Source of the DNA: Spirosomataceae bacterium | GTDB taxonomy: Bacteria > Bacteroidota > Bacteroidia > Cytophagales > Spirosomataceae | Direction of reading: 5' to 3' | NCBI GenBank assembly: GCA_030731175.1 | Contig: JANQUM010000098.1 | Location: 1 to 5,498, forward strand | Length of the DNA: 5,498 bases | Shown: piece after piece, positions 1-5,104 of the stretch | Layout: each line of letters begins with the position of its first letter | How positions within the stretch are numbered: position 1 is the first letter of the stretch | Position numbers and translations under genes: made by a program | Notes under the pieces: generated by a model | What the model was told of the DNA's origin: nothing | Database searches by the model: none | What the model saw: the letters and a program-made list of their open reading frames with translations, nothing else

Positions 1-835
1 CAACGTCAAATACGTGTGTTTCGCCTTCGTAATGAACCGTAATTTTACGTTTTACTACTGACTCGTCCACTTCTTGCTGCATTTCTTCGCCCATCACCGG
101 AGCGTTGAACCCTTCTTTATGAATGCGGGCCTTATCAACGTCATAGCTTTCTAAAATACCGATTACATCGTCCATCATTCCTTCCGGCCCGCAGAGGTAA
201 AATTCGTCTTTTGCAAAATCAACGTCAAAGTTTTTCATCATATACACCACAGAGGCACGGGTAATTCTACCACGCTCTTCGGGCCAACCTTTGCTTGGCT
301 GACTCAAAACCTGACGGACGCGAAAACGGTCTTTAAACTCCATTTCCATCTCAATAATTTTGTGACGGAAAATGATCGACTCCTCCGTACGGTTTCCGTA
401 GAGCAGTGAAATACGGGATTTCGGTTCCATTTTTAAGACCGATTTCGCAATCGACATCAGCGGAGTAATTCCGCTTCCCCCGCCAATCAGAAATATATTT
501 CGTGCTTTATCGGCATCGGGTTCGAGGAAGAAATTACCCATCGGCTCAATCACTTCTATAAAGTCGCCTTTGCTGACATTGTCAAGCAAATAATTAGAAA
601 CCAGTCCGTTCTGAACTCTTTTTACGGTAATGCCAACGGCGGTATCTGTATGGGGTGAAGTGGACATCGAATAGCTCCGGCGAACTTTTTTGCCCTCATC
701 AGCGGGAACAATAACGGTCACAAACTGCCCTGCTTTGTATTTTATTTGTTCGCTCAACGGGTGCCAAAATTCAATGGTAGCGGCATCGGGCGTTTCAGCT
801 ATAACTTCTTTGACTTGCAGAAAATGGGTTTTCAT
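1..835 (-). CDS. PaaE-type ferredoxin/flavodoxin-NAD(P)H oxidoreductase, C-terminus cut off by window edge
   Basis: This open frame has no stop and runs off the left edge, giving 278 residues of a protein expected to be about 350 long. It passes electrons from NAD(P)H through a flavin to an iron-sulfur cluster, in the cytoplasm. The FAD-binding barrel comes first, with RSYS at residues 53-56. The nucleotide-binding half follows, with GGGSGITP at 118-125 and CGPEGMM at 215-221. After about residue 250 comes a linker and the first strands of what should be a plant-type 2Fe-2S ferredoxin domain; its cysteines lie outside the window. This order (reductase, then ferredoxin) is that of PaaE, the reductase of the phenylacetyl-CoA oxygenase. 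In Bacteroidota similar proteins are often found without paa genes, so the electron acceptor is unknown and no symbol is given. The start ATG at 833-835 is the first in frame and lies about 65 bases downstream of a minus-strand -7 box. It is divergent from rplM. Confidence 0.9.
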   Translation of the reverse strand, partial: MKTHFLQVKEVIAETPDAATIEFWHPLSEQIKYKAGQFVTVIVPADEGKKVRRSYSMSTSPHTDTAVGITVKRVQNGLVSNYLLDNVSKGDFIEVIEPMGNFFLEPDADKARNIFLIGGGSGITPLMSIAKSVLKMEPKSRISLLYGNRTEESIIFRHKIIEMEMEFKDRFRVRQVLSQPSKGWPEERGRITRASVVYMMKNFDVDFAKDEFYLCGPEGMMDDVIGILESYDVDKARIHKEGFNAPVMGEEMQQEVDESVVKRKITVHYEGETHVFDV

Positions 836-1022
836 GTAGATTTTGTATTTAACTTCTTCTTCGGAAAGATCGACTAATGAGTATTTTTAATAAAAACGCC
901 ACAAAATTACGGCATTTCGCTTAGTATATAACAGCGTGGTGTTTGAAAAAGGACAACAAACCCGAAACGGACTTTGTTAGCCGCAAGCCGTTAAAGTTTT
1001 TTCATTAACGTTTGATTATCTA
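836..1022. other. Divergent intergenic region, no gene seen
   Basis: This is the left part of a 427-bp gap between the reductase and rplM. Apart from the minus-strand -7 box at 902-909 it contains a short inverted repeat, AACGG at 966-970 against CCGTT at 988-992, and T-rich sequence just before the rplM promoter. I see no open frame with protein-like composition on either strand and no tRNA-like fold. Confidence 0.5.
902..909 (-). promoter_or_regulatory. Putative -7 promoter element for the reductase gene
   Basis: Read on the minus strand this is TAATTTTG, a full match to the Bacteroidota -7 consensus TAnnTTTG, and it is followed by TGGCG. It would start a transcript near 893-897, giving a leader of about 60 bases before the reductase ATG. 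I could not find a TTG or TTTG at the proper -33 distance, so the promoter assignment rests on the -7 box and its position alone. Confidence 0.45.
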
Positions 1023-1053
1023 TTGTTTACGAAAATATAGATCACTATCTTTG
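1023..1053 (+). promoter_or_regulatory. Promoter of the rplM-rpsI(-rpsB-tsf) cluster
   Basis: A TTG at 1023-1025 is followed after 20 bases by TATCTTTG at 1046-1053. This matches the Bacteroidota primary sigma factor pattern of a -33 TTG and a -7 TAnnTTTG, including the spacing. Transcription should begin at about 1057-1060, in the run of C just downstream. It lies about 200 bases before the rplM start, leaving a long 5' leader. It is the best promoter in the window, as expected for ribosomal protein genes. Confidence 0.75.
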
Positions 1054-1057
1054 CAGC

Positions 1058-1262
1058 CCCAAATTACGCCCTCACGTAGTCGCCCGTGCTACGGAGGAAA
1101 TATCAGGCTGACGCTAAGTATCTGTTCCGAGATGCTTTCTGTGCTGGTTTTCAGCACCTTACAGCTTTATAAAAAAAGGTTATTTGACGGAAGCAAAAAG
1201 CTATTGGGGGCTGCTTGTTTTTCGATTTTACCGATGTTTTAAAACATTAAATAATTAATACT
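1058..1262 (+). promoter_or_regulatory. Structured 5' leader of rplM, candidate ribosomal-protein control RNA
   Basis: The leader of about 200 nt can form several stems that I paired by hand. Hairpin 1 pairs 1070-1079 with 1089-1097, nine pairs with A1074 bulged. Hairpin 2 pairs 1116-1123 with 1130-1137, eight pairs including one G-U, around loop GTTCCG. Hairpin 3 pairs GTGCTG at 1141-1146 with CAGCAC at 1152-1157. A six-pair helix (1105-1110 with 1162-1167) can enclose hairpins 2 and 3, making a three-way junction. Hairpin 4 (1191-1216, with a four-base bulge) is weaker and is followed by five T at 1218-1222, like a weak attenuator. In E. coli L13 represses its own rplM-rpsI mRNA, so autoregulation through this leader is a reasonable inference. 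No binding site can be shown from one sequence. Confidence 0.5.
1234..1247. repeat. 14-bp perfect palindrome before rplM
   Basis: The sequence ATGTTTTAAAACAT is its own reverse complement and ends 15 bases before the rplM start codon. It could be a site for a dimeric DNA-binding protein, or a small RNA hairpin with loop TTAA near the ribosome landing region. In A/T-rich spacer DNA a chance origin is also possible. Confidence 0.4.
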
Positions 1263-1712
1263 GTGAAACATTTAAGTTACAGAACCATTTCTGCCAACAA
1301 AAATACGGTTAATAAGGAATGGGTTATAGTTGACGCCGAGAATTTGGTGTTAGGTCGTTTATGCAGCCAGATTGCGGCAATTTTACGTGGTAAAACCAAA
1401 ACAAATTTTACGCCACACGTAGATTGCGGAGACAATGTGATTGTTATCAACGCCGAGAAAATCCGTTTTACGGGTAAGAAAATGAACAACAAGCAGTATG
1501 TACGTCATACGGGCTATCCAGGAGGTCAGCGTTTTGCTACTCCACGGATGATGATGGAAAAAGATGGCCGTCGGGTTGTGGAAATGGCCGTAAAAGGCAT
1601 GTTGCCAAAAACTCGTTTGGGTCGTGAGCAATACAGAAACCTATTTGTATATGTAGGTACTGAGCACCCTCACGCCGGACAGCAGCCGAAAGCAATTGAA
1701 GTCAAATTGTAA
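1263..1712 (+). CDS. rplM: 50S ribosomal protein L13
   Basis: L13 is an early-assembly protein of the large ribosomal subunit that binds 23S rRNA. The 149-residue product is slightly longer than the E. coli protein (142). The family signature is intact at 110-132: VKGMLP, then G120, and LFVYVG at 127-132. Other typical blocks are VDAENLVLGRL (23-33), FTPHVDCGDNVIVINAEKI (49-67) and RHTGYPGGQR (81-90). The start is a GTG. It is chosen because the next residues, MKHLSYRTISANKNTV, match the usual N-terminus of Bacteroidota L13, and no in-frame ATG lies at a better place. No Shine-Dalgarno sequence precedes it; the upstream bases are A/T-rich, as is normal for this phylum. It opens the cluster, behind a strong promoter and a long structured leader, with rpsI 33 bases downstream. 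Confidence 0.98.
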   Translation: MKHLSYRTISANKNTVNKEWVIVDAENLVLGRLCSQIAAILRGKTKTNFTPHVDCGDNVIVINAEKIRFTGKKMNNKQYVRHTGYPGGQRFATPRMMMEKDGRRVVEMAVKGMLPKTRLGREQYRNLFVYVGTEHPHAGQQPKAIEVKL

Positions 1713-1745
1713 TTTCCATTATCAAGACACTTAATTTAATTTATC

Positions 1746-2132
1746 ATGAACGTAATCAACACAATAGGTAGAAGAAAGACCGCAGTTGCTCGTATTTACA
1801 TGAAGCCCGGTAACGGTACTATCACTGTAAATAACCGTGACCTTGCCGTTTATTTCCCTACCGAGGTTTTGCAAATTATTGTAAACCAAGCATTTCATAT
1901 TTCTGAAAATACTGGCAAATTCGACGTTAAAGTAAACGTTCGTGGCGGTGGTATCAGCGGTCAAGCGGAAGCTGTCCGTATGGCAATCTCACGTGCGTTA
2001 GTAGAATCTGACGGCGAGAACCGCCCAGTATTGAAGAAAGAAGGATTCCTTACCCGTGACTCTCGTATGGTCGAGCGTAAAAAGTACGGTCGTGCGAAAG
2101 CTCGTAAGCGTTTCCAATTCTCGAAGCGTTAA
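1746..2132 (+). CDS. rpsI: 30S ribosomal protein S9
   Basis: S9 sits in the head of the small ribosomal subunit, and its basic C-terminal tail reaches the P site, where its last arginine contacts the tRNA anticodon arm. The product has 128 residues (E. coli has 130). The family signature is clear at 67-85, with GGGISGQAEA followed by VRMAISRAL. The C-terminus is strongly basic and ends in FQFSKR, so the tRNA-contacting tail is complete. The N-terminal GRRKTAVARIY (8-18) is also typical. The gene lies 33 bases after rplM with no terminator between, so the two are almost certainly co-transcribed. Their pairing is near universal in bacteria. The ATG is preceded by A/T-rich sequence with no Shine-Dalgarno motif. 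Confidence 0.98.
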   Translation: MNVINTIGRRKTAVARIYMKPGNGTITVNNRDLAVYFPTEVLQIIVNQAFHISENTGKFDVKVNVRGGGISGQAEAVRMAISRALVESDGENRPVLKKEGFLTRDSRMVERKKYGRAKARKRFQFSKR

Positions 2133-2150
2133 TATTATTTTACGGTTATC

Positions 2151-2207
2151 GGTTAATGGTAAAAAGTTATCAGTGCTCAAGTCGCTTTTAACTATTTACC
2201 ATTAACT
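2151..2207. repeat. Large A/T-rich inverted repeat in the rpsI-rpsB spacer
   Basis: Positions 2152-2163 (GTTAATGGTAAA) and 2195-2206 (TTTACCATTAAC) are perfect reverse complements. After a single A-A mismatch the pairing continues with AGTTA (2165-2169) and TAACT (2189-2193), and G2151 can pair with T2207. This gives 18 pairs around a 19-base loop. The right arm runs into a 7-base tandem repeat (ATTAACT twice, 2201-2214). No T run follows, so it is not a standard terminator. It may be a dispersed palindromic repeat, an mRNA stabiliser or a weak transcription end for rplM-rpsI. Confidence 0.6.
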
Positions 2208-2225
2208 ATTAACTATTTTGTCCAG

Positions 2226-2253
2226 ACCCTACTTGTTGTTGCCGACGTGGGGT
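2226..2253 (+). promoter_or_regulatory. Hairpin in the rpsB leader
   Basis: ACCCTAC (2226-2232) pairs with GTGGGGT (2247-2253), seven pairs including one G-U, closing a 14-base loop. It lies 45 bases before the rpsB start and is the only G/C-rich patch of an otherwise A/T-rich spacer. In gammaproteobacteria S2 controls rpsB-tsf through the rpsB leader; whether this hairpin plays a similar role is unknown. Confidence 0.3.
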
Positions 2254-2298
2254 GCTGCGTATTTCATATTTTTTAACTTTTTATAAAAACCATTTGTA

Positions 2299-3300
2299 AT
2301 GGCACAAGTAGAATACAAAGAACTATTAGATGCAGGTGTGCACTTTGGCCACCTTACCCGTAAATGGGATCCACGCATGGCTCCGTACATCTTCATGGAG
2401 AAGAACGGAATCCACGTAATTGACCTTAACAAAACGTTGAGCAGCTTAGAGCAAGCTCAGGCGTTTGTGAAAGGAATTGTCCGTTCGGGCAAGAAAATTA
2501 TGTTTGTGGCTACAAAAAAACAAGCTCAGGAAATTGTTTCGGAAGAAGCTCGTCGTTTGAAAATGCCTTACGTTACTGACCGTTGGTTGGGAGGTATGCT
2601 TACAAACTACGCAACGATCAAGAAGTCGTTGAAGAAAATGAGCAATATTGAGCGTATGCTTTCTGACGAAGCAACCGCAAAAAACATCGCCAAGCGTGAG
2701 CGTTTGATGATGGAGCGTGAGCGTATCAAATTAGAGCGTTTATTAGGTGGTGTGGTAGAAATGTCACGTTTGCCTTCTGCTCTATTTATCGTTGACGTAA
2801 AGCGTGAGCACCTTGCAGTTGCGGAAGCAACGCGTTTGGGTATTCCGATCATTGCCCTTTGTGATACCAACTCAAACCCTGAGACAATTGACTATCCAAT
2901 TCCAGCAAATGACGATGCTTACAAATCAATCTCTCTTTTGACCCTCGCCATTGGTAAAGCCATGGAAGAAGGTATCATGGAAAGAAAGCAAGATAAAGAA
3001 GAGCAAGCACAGGCGGAAGCCGAAGCAGCTAAACGTGCCGTTGACGAAAAGCGTGCCGCTGATGATGCTAAAGCAGAAGCGAGAGCTGCTGCCAAAGCTG
3101 AAAAAGCAGCCGCTAAAGAAGAAGCAGCCGCTCCAGTTGTTGAAGCAGTTAAAGAAACAGTAGCTGAGGTAGTTGAAACGGTTGAAGAAGTAGTTGCACC
3201 AGTTGTTGAGGCAGTTGAAGAAACTGTTGCTCCAGTTGTTGAAGCGGTGAAAGAAGCTGTTGCTGAGGTTACAGAAACAAAAGAAGATGAAAAAGCCTAA
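2299..3300 (+). CDS. rpsB: 30S ribosomal protein S2 with long repetitive C-terminal extension
   Basis: S2 is a late-assembling protein at the back of the small subunit, between head and body, and is needed for S1 binding and initiation in many bacteria. Residues 1 to about 230 form a complete S2. They include LLDAGVHFGHLTRKWDPRM (9-27), RWLGGMLTN (95-103), LPSALFIVDVKREHLAVAEA (158-177) and the end of the core, LAIGKAMEEG (216-225). The remaining 100 or so residues are extra compared with E. coli S2 (241). Residues 231-277 are rich in Ala, Lys, Glu and Asp and probably helical. Residues 278-332 are five 11-residue repeats of the type APVVEAVKETV, acidic overall. The start ATG fits the usual MAQVEYKELLDAGVHFGH beginning. 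It is followed by tsf, the usual partner, after a strong hairpin. Confidence 0.97.
   Translation: MAQVEYKELLDAGVHFGHLTRKWDPRMAPYIFMEKNGIHVIDLNKTLSSLEQAQAFVKGIVRSGKKIMFVATKKQAQEIVSEEARRLKMPYVTDRWLGGMLTNYATIKKSLKKMSNIERMLSDEATAKNIAKRERLMMERERIKLERLLGGVVEMSRLPSALFIVDVKREHLAVAEATRLGIPIIALCDTNSNPETIDYPIPANDDAYKSISLLTLAIGKAMEEGIMERKQDKEEQAQAEAEAAKRAVDEKRAADDAKAEARAAAKAEKAAAKEEAAAPVVEAVKETVAEVVETVEEVVAPVVEAVEETVAPVVEAVKEAVAEVTETKEDEKA
3130..3294 (+). repeat. Five 33-bp tandem repeats coding an 11-residue motif in rpsB
   Basis: Units start at 3130, 3163, 3196, 3229 and 3262. Their translations are APVVEAVKETV, AEVVETVEEVV, APVVEAVEETV, APVVEAVKEAV and the degenerate AEVTETKEDEK. Units 1, 3 and 4 are the most alike. 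Synonymous differences between units (for example GAA/GAG, GTT/GTA) show that the array is not a fresh duplication. An 11-residue period corresponds to three helical turns, so each unit would put its Val and Ala on one face of an amphipathic helix. Confidence 0.85.
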
Positions 3301-3328
3301 TAACGGCTAATCGTTGAAATATAATTCT

Positions 3329-3366
3329 CCGAATAGCCCGAAGCATTGCTTTGGGCTATTCGGTTT
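3329..3366 (+). terminator. Strong hairpin between rpsB and tsf, possible attenuator
   Basis: Positions 3329-3344 pair with 3348-3363 in a 16-pair stem with one G-U (G3340 with T3352) and a three-base loop, ATT. Only three T follow before AAAAATTTATC, so termination is probably partial. It lies 28 bases after the rpsB stop and 35 before the tsf start. It could reduce tsf transcription relative to rpsB, or protect the 3' end of a processed rpsB mRNA. Confidence 0.6.
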
Positions 3367-3398
3367 AAAAATTTATCATAAAATAAAAATTTCTAAAA

Positions 3399-4232
3399 AT
3401 GAATATTACAGCTGCCGACGTTAATAAATTACGTCAACAAACCGGTGCCGGAATGATGGATTGCAAAAAAGCCCTCGTTGAAGCCGAAGGTGATTTTGAA
3501 AAAGCAGTAGAAGTACTACGTAAAGCGGGCCAAAAAGTTGCCGCAAAACGTGCCGATAACGAAACCTCAGAAGGAATTGTTTTAGTAAACGTAAGCGAAG
3601 ACGGATCATCTGCTAAAGTACTTGCCTTAGCTTGCGAAACTGAGCCAGTTTCTAACGTAGAAGATTTTAAAAACCTTGCCGCTGCTGTTTTAGCCGCAGG
3701 TGTAAAGCACGATGCAAAAGACACTGAAACCCTTCTTGCCATTAAAATGGAAGACGGCGAAACGGTTCAAGAGCACATCACACACCTAATCGGTAAAATT
3801 GGCGAGAAAGTAATCGTATCTGACTACGTTCACGTAGATGGCGAGAAAGTTGTTGTTTACATTCACTCAAACAAGAAAGCTGCCGGAATCGTATCTTTCG
3901 GAAACGTTGGTGGTGCCGAAGTTGAAGAAGTAGGACGCGACATTTCGATGCAAATCGTGGCAATGAAGCCAGTTGCACTTGCTAAAGACGATGTTGATCC
4001 GTCGGTTATTGAGAAAGAAATCGAAATCGGTAAAGATCAGGCACGCCAGGAAGGCAAGCCGGAAGCAATCTTAGAAAAAATTGCAATGGGTAAATTGGAG
4101 AAATTCTTTAAAGAAAATACTCTTCTGAGCCAGCAATTCGTGAAAGATCCTTCAATCAACATTGAGCAATTATTGGAGCAAACGCAAAAAGGATTGACAA
4201 TCAATAGCTTCAAGCGTATTCAGATTGGATGA
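3399..4232 (+). CDS. tsf: Translation elongation factor Ts
   Basis: EF-Ts is the cytoplasmic exchange factor that releases GDP from EF-Tu. The 277-residue product is close to E. coli (283). The N-terminal UBA-like domain carries the first family signature, LRQQTGAGMMDCKKAL (11-26). The two-part core follows, with ISMQIVAMKPVAL (182-194). Then come a short helical segment (about 197-230) and the C-terminal EF-Tu-contacting module ending near KRIQIG. The second signature is altered. Most EF-Ts have TDFV, whose Asp and Phe (D80 and F81 in E. coli) are pushed into EF-Tu near the Mg site. Here residues 81-84 read TEPV, in the context CETEPVSNVEDF. The rest is well conserved, so I take the gene as functional. 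The ATG is preceded by A-rich sequence without a Shine-Dalgarno motif. A terminator ends the unit downstream. Confidence 0.97.
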   Translation: MNITAADVNKLRQQTGAGMMDCKKALVEAEGDFEKAVEVLRKAGQKVAAKRADNETSEGIVLVNVSEDGSSAKVLALACETEPVSNVEDFKNLAAAVLAAGVKHDAKDTETLLAIKMEDGETVQEHITHLIGKIGEKVIVSDYVHVDGEKVVVYIHSNKKAAGIVSFGNVGGAEVEEVGRDISMQIVAMKPVALAKDDVDPSVIEKEIEIGKDQARQEGKPEAILEKIAMGKLEKFFKENTLLSQQFVKDPSINIEQLLEQTQKGLTINSFKRIQIG

Positions 4233-4242
4233 TTTTTTTGAC

Positions 4243-4267
4243 GAAAGATTGAAGACCTCAATCTTTC
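4243..4267 (+). other. Hairpin just after tsf
   Basis: GAAAGATTGA (4243-4252) pairs perfectly with TCAATCTTTC (4258-4267) around the loop AGACC. It begins 11 bases after the tsf stop. No T run follows, so by itself it is unlikely to terminate transcription; it may stabilise the mRNA end or slow polymerase before the stronger hairpin downstream. Confidence 0.45.
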
Positions 4268-4290
4268 TATCATACGATAATCGTTAAAAT

Positions 4291-4327
4291 AATTGCCCCG
4301 ATTTCATCTTGAAGTCGGGGCAATTTT
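4291..4327 (+). terminator. Intrinsic terminator of the tsf transcript
   Basis: Positions 4291-4306 pair with 4310-4325 in a 16-pair stem with one G-U (T4302 with G4314). It has a G/C core of GCCCCG against CGGGGC, a loop of three bases (TCT) and a TTTT tract at 4324-4327. It is the strongest terminator-like structure in the window. It should isolate the ribosomal cluster from the NUDIX gene that starts 75 bases later. Confidence 0.8.
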
Positions 4328-4402
4328 GTAAAAATTATTTTGGAATTTAAAATTCGTGAAGCGGTTCTCATATCTCCGATCTAACATCTTATTTCTAATT
4401 TT

Positions 4403-4840
4403 ATGAACGTCCGACCTGCAATCTGCATTGTTGAAAACGATAAACTACTCGTAATGTGTTACCGCTACGGTGAAACAGACGTGTACAATTTACCCGGAGG
4501 AAACCTCGAATTTGGAGAAAAAATGACCGAATGTTTAGAGAGGGAATTGCAGGAAGAACTTCAAATAGAAGTTGAGGTAGGAGAAATGCTTTGCCTTGCC
4601 GATGTTTTCATCGAGAAAACGCAAAAACAAACACTGCATACTATTTTTCGCGGAAAAATTATAAGTGGAGTACCAATTCCAAATCCCGTCGAAACTACTA
4701 CTACAGGCATATATTGGCTGCCATTTGAAGAGCTTGCCAGCGTTCACCTTTACCCCTCAATCGGTGAGCAATTATTGAAAGCCATTCAGAACGAACTTTC
4801 AAATCCGTTTTTGGGACGGGTTATTCAGCCGTGGATTTGA
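4403..4840 (+). CDS. NUDIX hydrolase
   Basis: NUDIX enzymes cleave nucleoside diphosphates linked to another group, using Mg bound by a helix-loop Nudix box. The box is visible at residues 33-55: G33, E39, R47-E48-L49, E51-E52 and I55. It fits GX5EX7REUXEEXGU except that the Gly before the final hydrophobic residue is Gln54. All metal-binding acids (E48, E51, E52) are present, so activity is expected. The N-terminal part (residues 4-30, with YNLPGG at 28-33) and the late IYWLPFEEL (103-111) are typical of the fold. At 145 residues it is a single domain, cytoplasmic, with no signal or membrane segment. The substrate cannot be told from sequence. It stands alone behind the tsf terminator and converges with the DUF2442 gene, with 2 bases between the stops. 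No clear promoter was found in the 75-base gap. Confidence 0.93.
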   Translation: MNVRPAICIVENDKLLVMCYRYGETDVYNLPGGNLEFGEKMTECLERELQEELQIEVEVGEMLCLADVFIEKTQKQTLHTIFRGKIISGVPIPNPVETTTTGIYWLPFEELASVHLYPSIGEQLLKAIQNELSNPFLGRVIQPWI

Positions 4841-4842
4841 GA

Positions 4843-5094
4843 TTAAACGTGTGCCAACTCTTGAGTGACACTTTCCAAAAACAAGGTATCCGGGCAAAAA
4901 TCCAGCTCATTTTCCCATATTACTGTTCCGTTAAAAACTTTAACAGTATTAAAAATAGTGATGTTTTGTAATTCACTAAAGATACCTTTATCAAGATAAG
5001 GTTTTACGTCAAAAAGCCTCGTTTGATCATCTGTGAAAAGCAATTCTAACGTGTGGTTTTCTAATGGCACAACTTTCGCTACTCTTGGGTTCAT
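4843..5094 (-). CDS. DUF2442 domain protein, second gene of a DUF4160/DUF2442 pair
   Basis: This 83-residue protein matches the DUF2442 pattern throughout. It opens with VAKVVPLENHTLELLF (5-20), then has LFDVKPYLDKGIFSEL (27-42), and ends with IW, a conserved Asp and PDTLFLES (59-60, 65, 68-75). The molecular role is not established for the family. Members are small alpha/beta proteins often encoded next to DUF4160, as here. The start ATG lies 10 bases after the stop of the DUF4160 gene, so the two form one minus-strand transcription unit. By position and size the pair resembles a type II toxin-antitoxin operon, but that is inference from gene layout. The stop is 2 bases from that of the convergent NUDIX gene and no terminator lies between. 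Confidence 0.88.
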   Translation of the reverse strand: MNPRVAKVVPLENHTLELLFTDDQTRLFDVKPYLDKGIFSELQNITIFNTVKVFNGTVIWENELDFCPDTLFLESVTQELAHV

Positions 5095-5104
5095 GGCGGA
5101 TATT

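Noticed and set aside
1012..1242. A 76-codon plus-strand open frame before rplM
   Set aside because: It begins upstream of the predicted transcription start, overlaps the promoter and the paired leader segments, has a Ser/Leu/Arg-rich sequence without recognisable motifs, and is not needed to explain the region.
1383..1631. An 82-codon minus-strand frame opposite rplM
   Set aside because: It is a shadow of L13 with no promoter, no motif and unlikely composition.
2214..2220. TATTTTG before rpsB as a promoter -7 box
   Set aside because: It is one base shorter than TAnnTTTG and has no TTG at the right distance upstream; rpsB can be served from the rplM promoter.
2207..2298. A missed small gene in the rpsI-rpsB spacer
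   Set aside because: The only frame there is a 67-codon minus-strand one overlapping the rpsB start, with no protein-like motif; the spacer is better explained by repeats and hairpins.
2951..3163. A 70-codon Lys/Gln/Leu-rich frame inside rpsB
   Set aside because: It is a shifted reading of the Ala/Lys/Glu-rich repeats of the S2 tail; the composition follows from GAA, GCA and AAA codons read out of frame.
3434..3742. A 102-codon minus-strand frame opposite tsf
   Set aside because: It is antisense to the most conserved part of EF-Ts and shows no family motif; long shadow frames are common opposite genes of this codon bias.
4336..4342. TATTTTG after the tsf terminator as promoter for the NUDIX gene
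   Set aside because: Same one-base deficit and no -33 element; position is plausible but the match is too weak to annotate.
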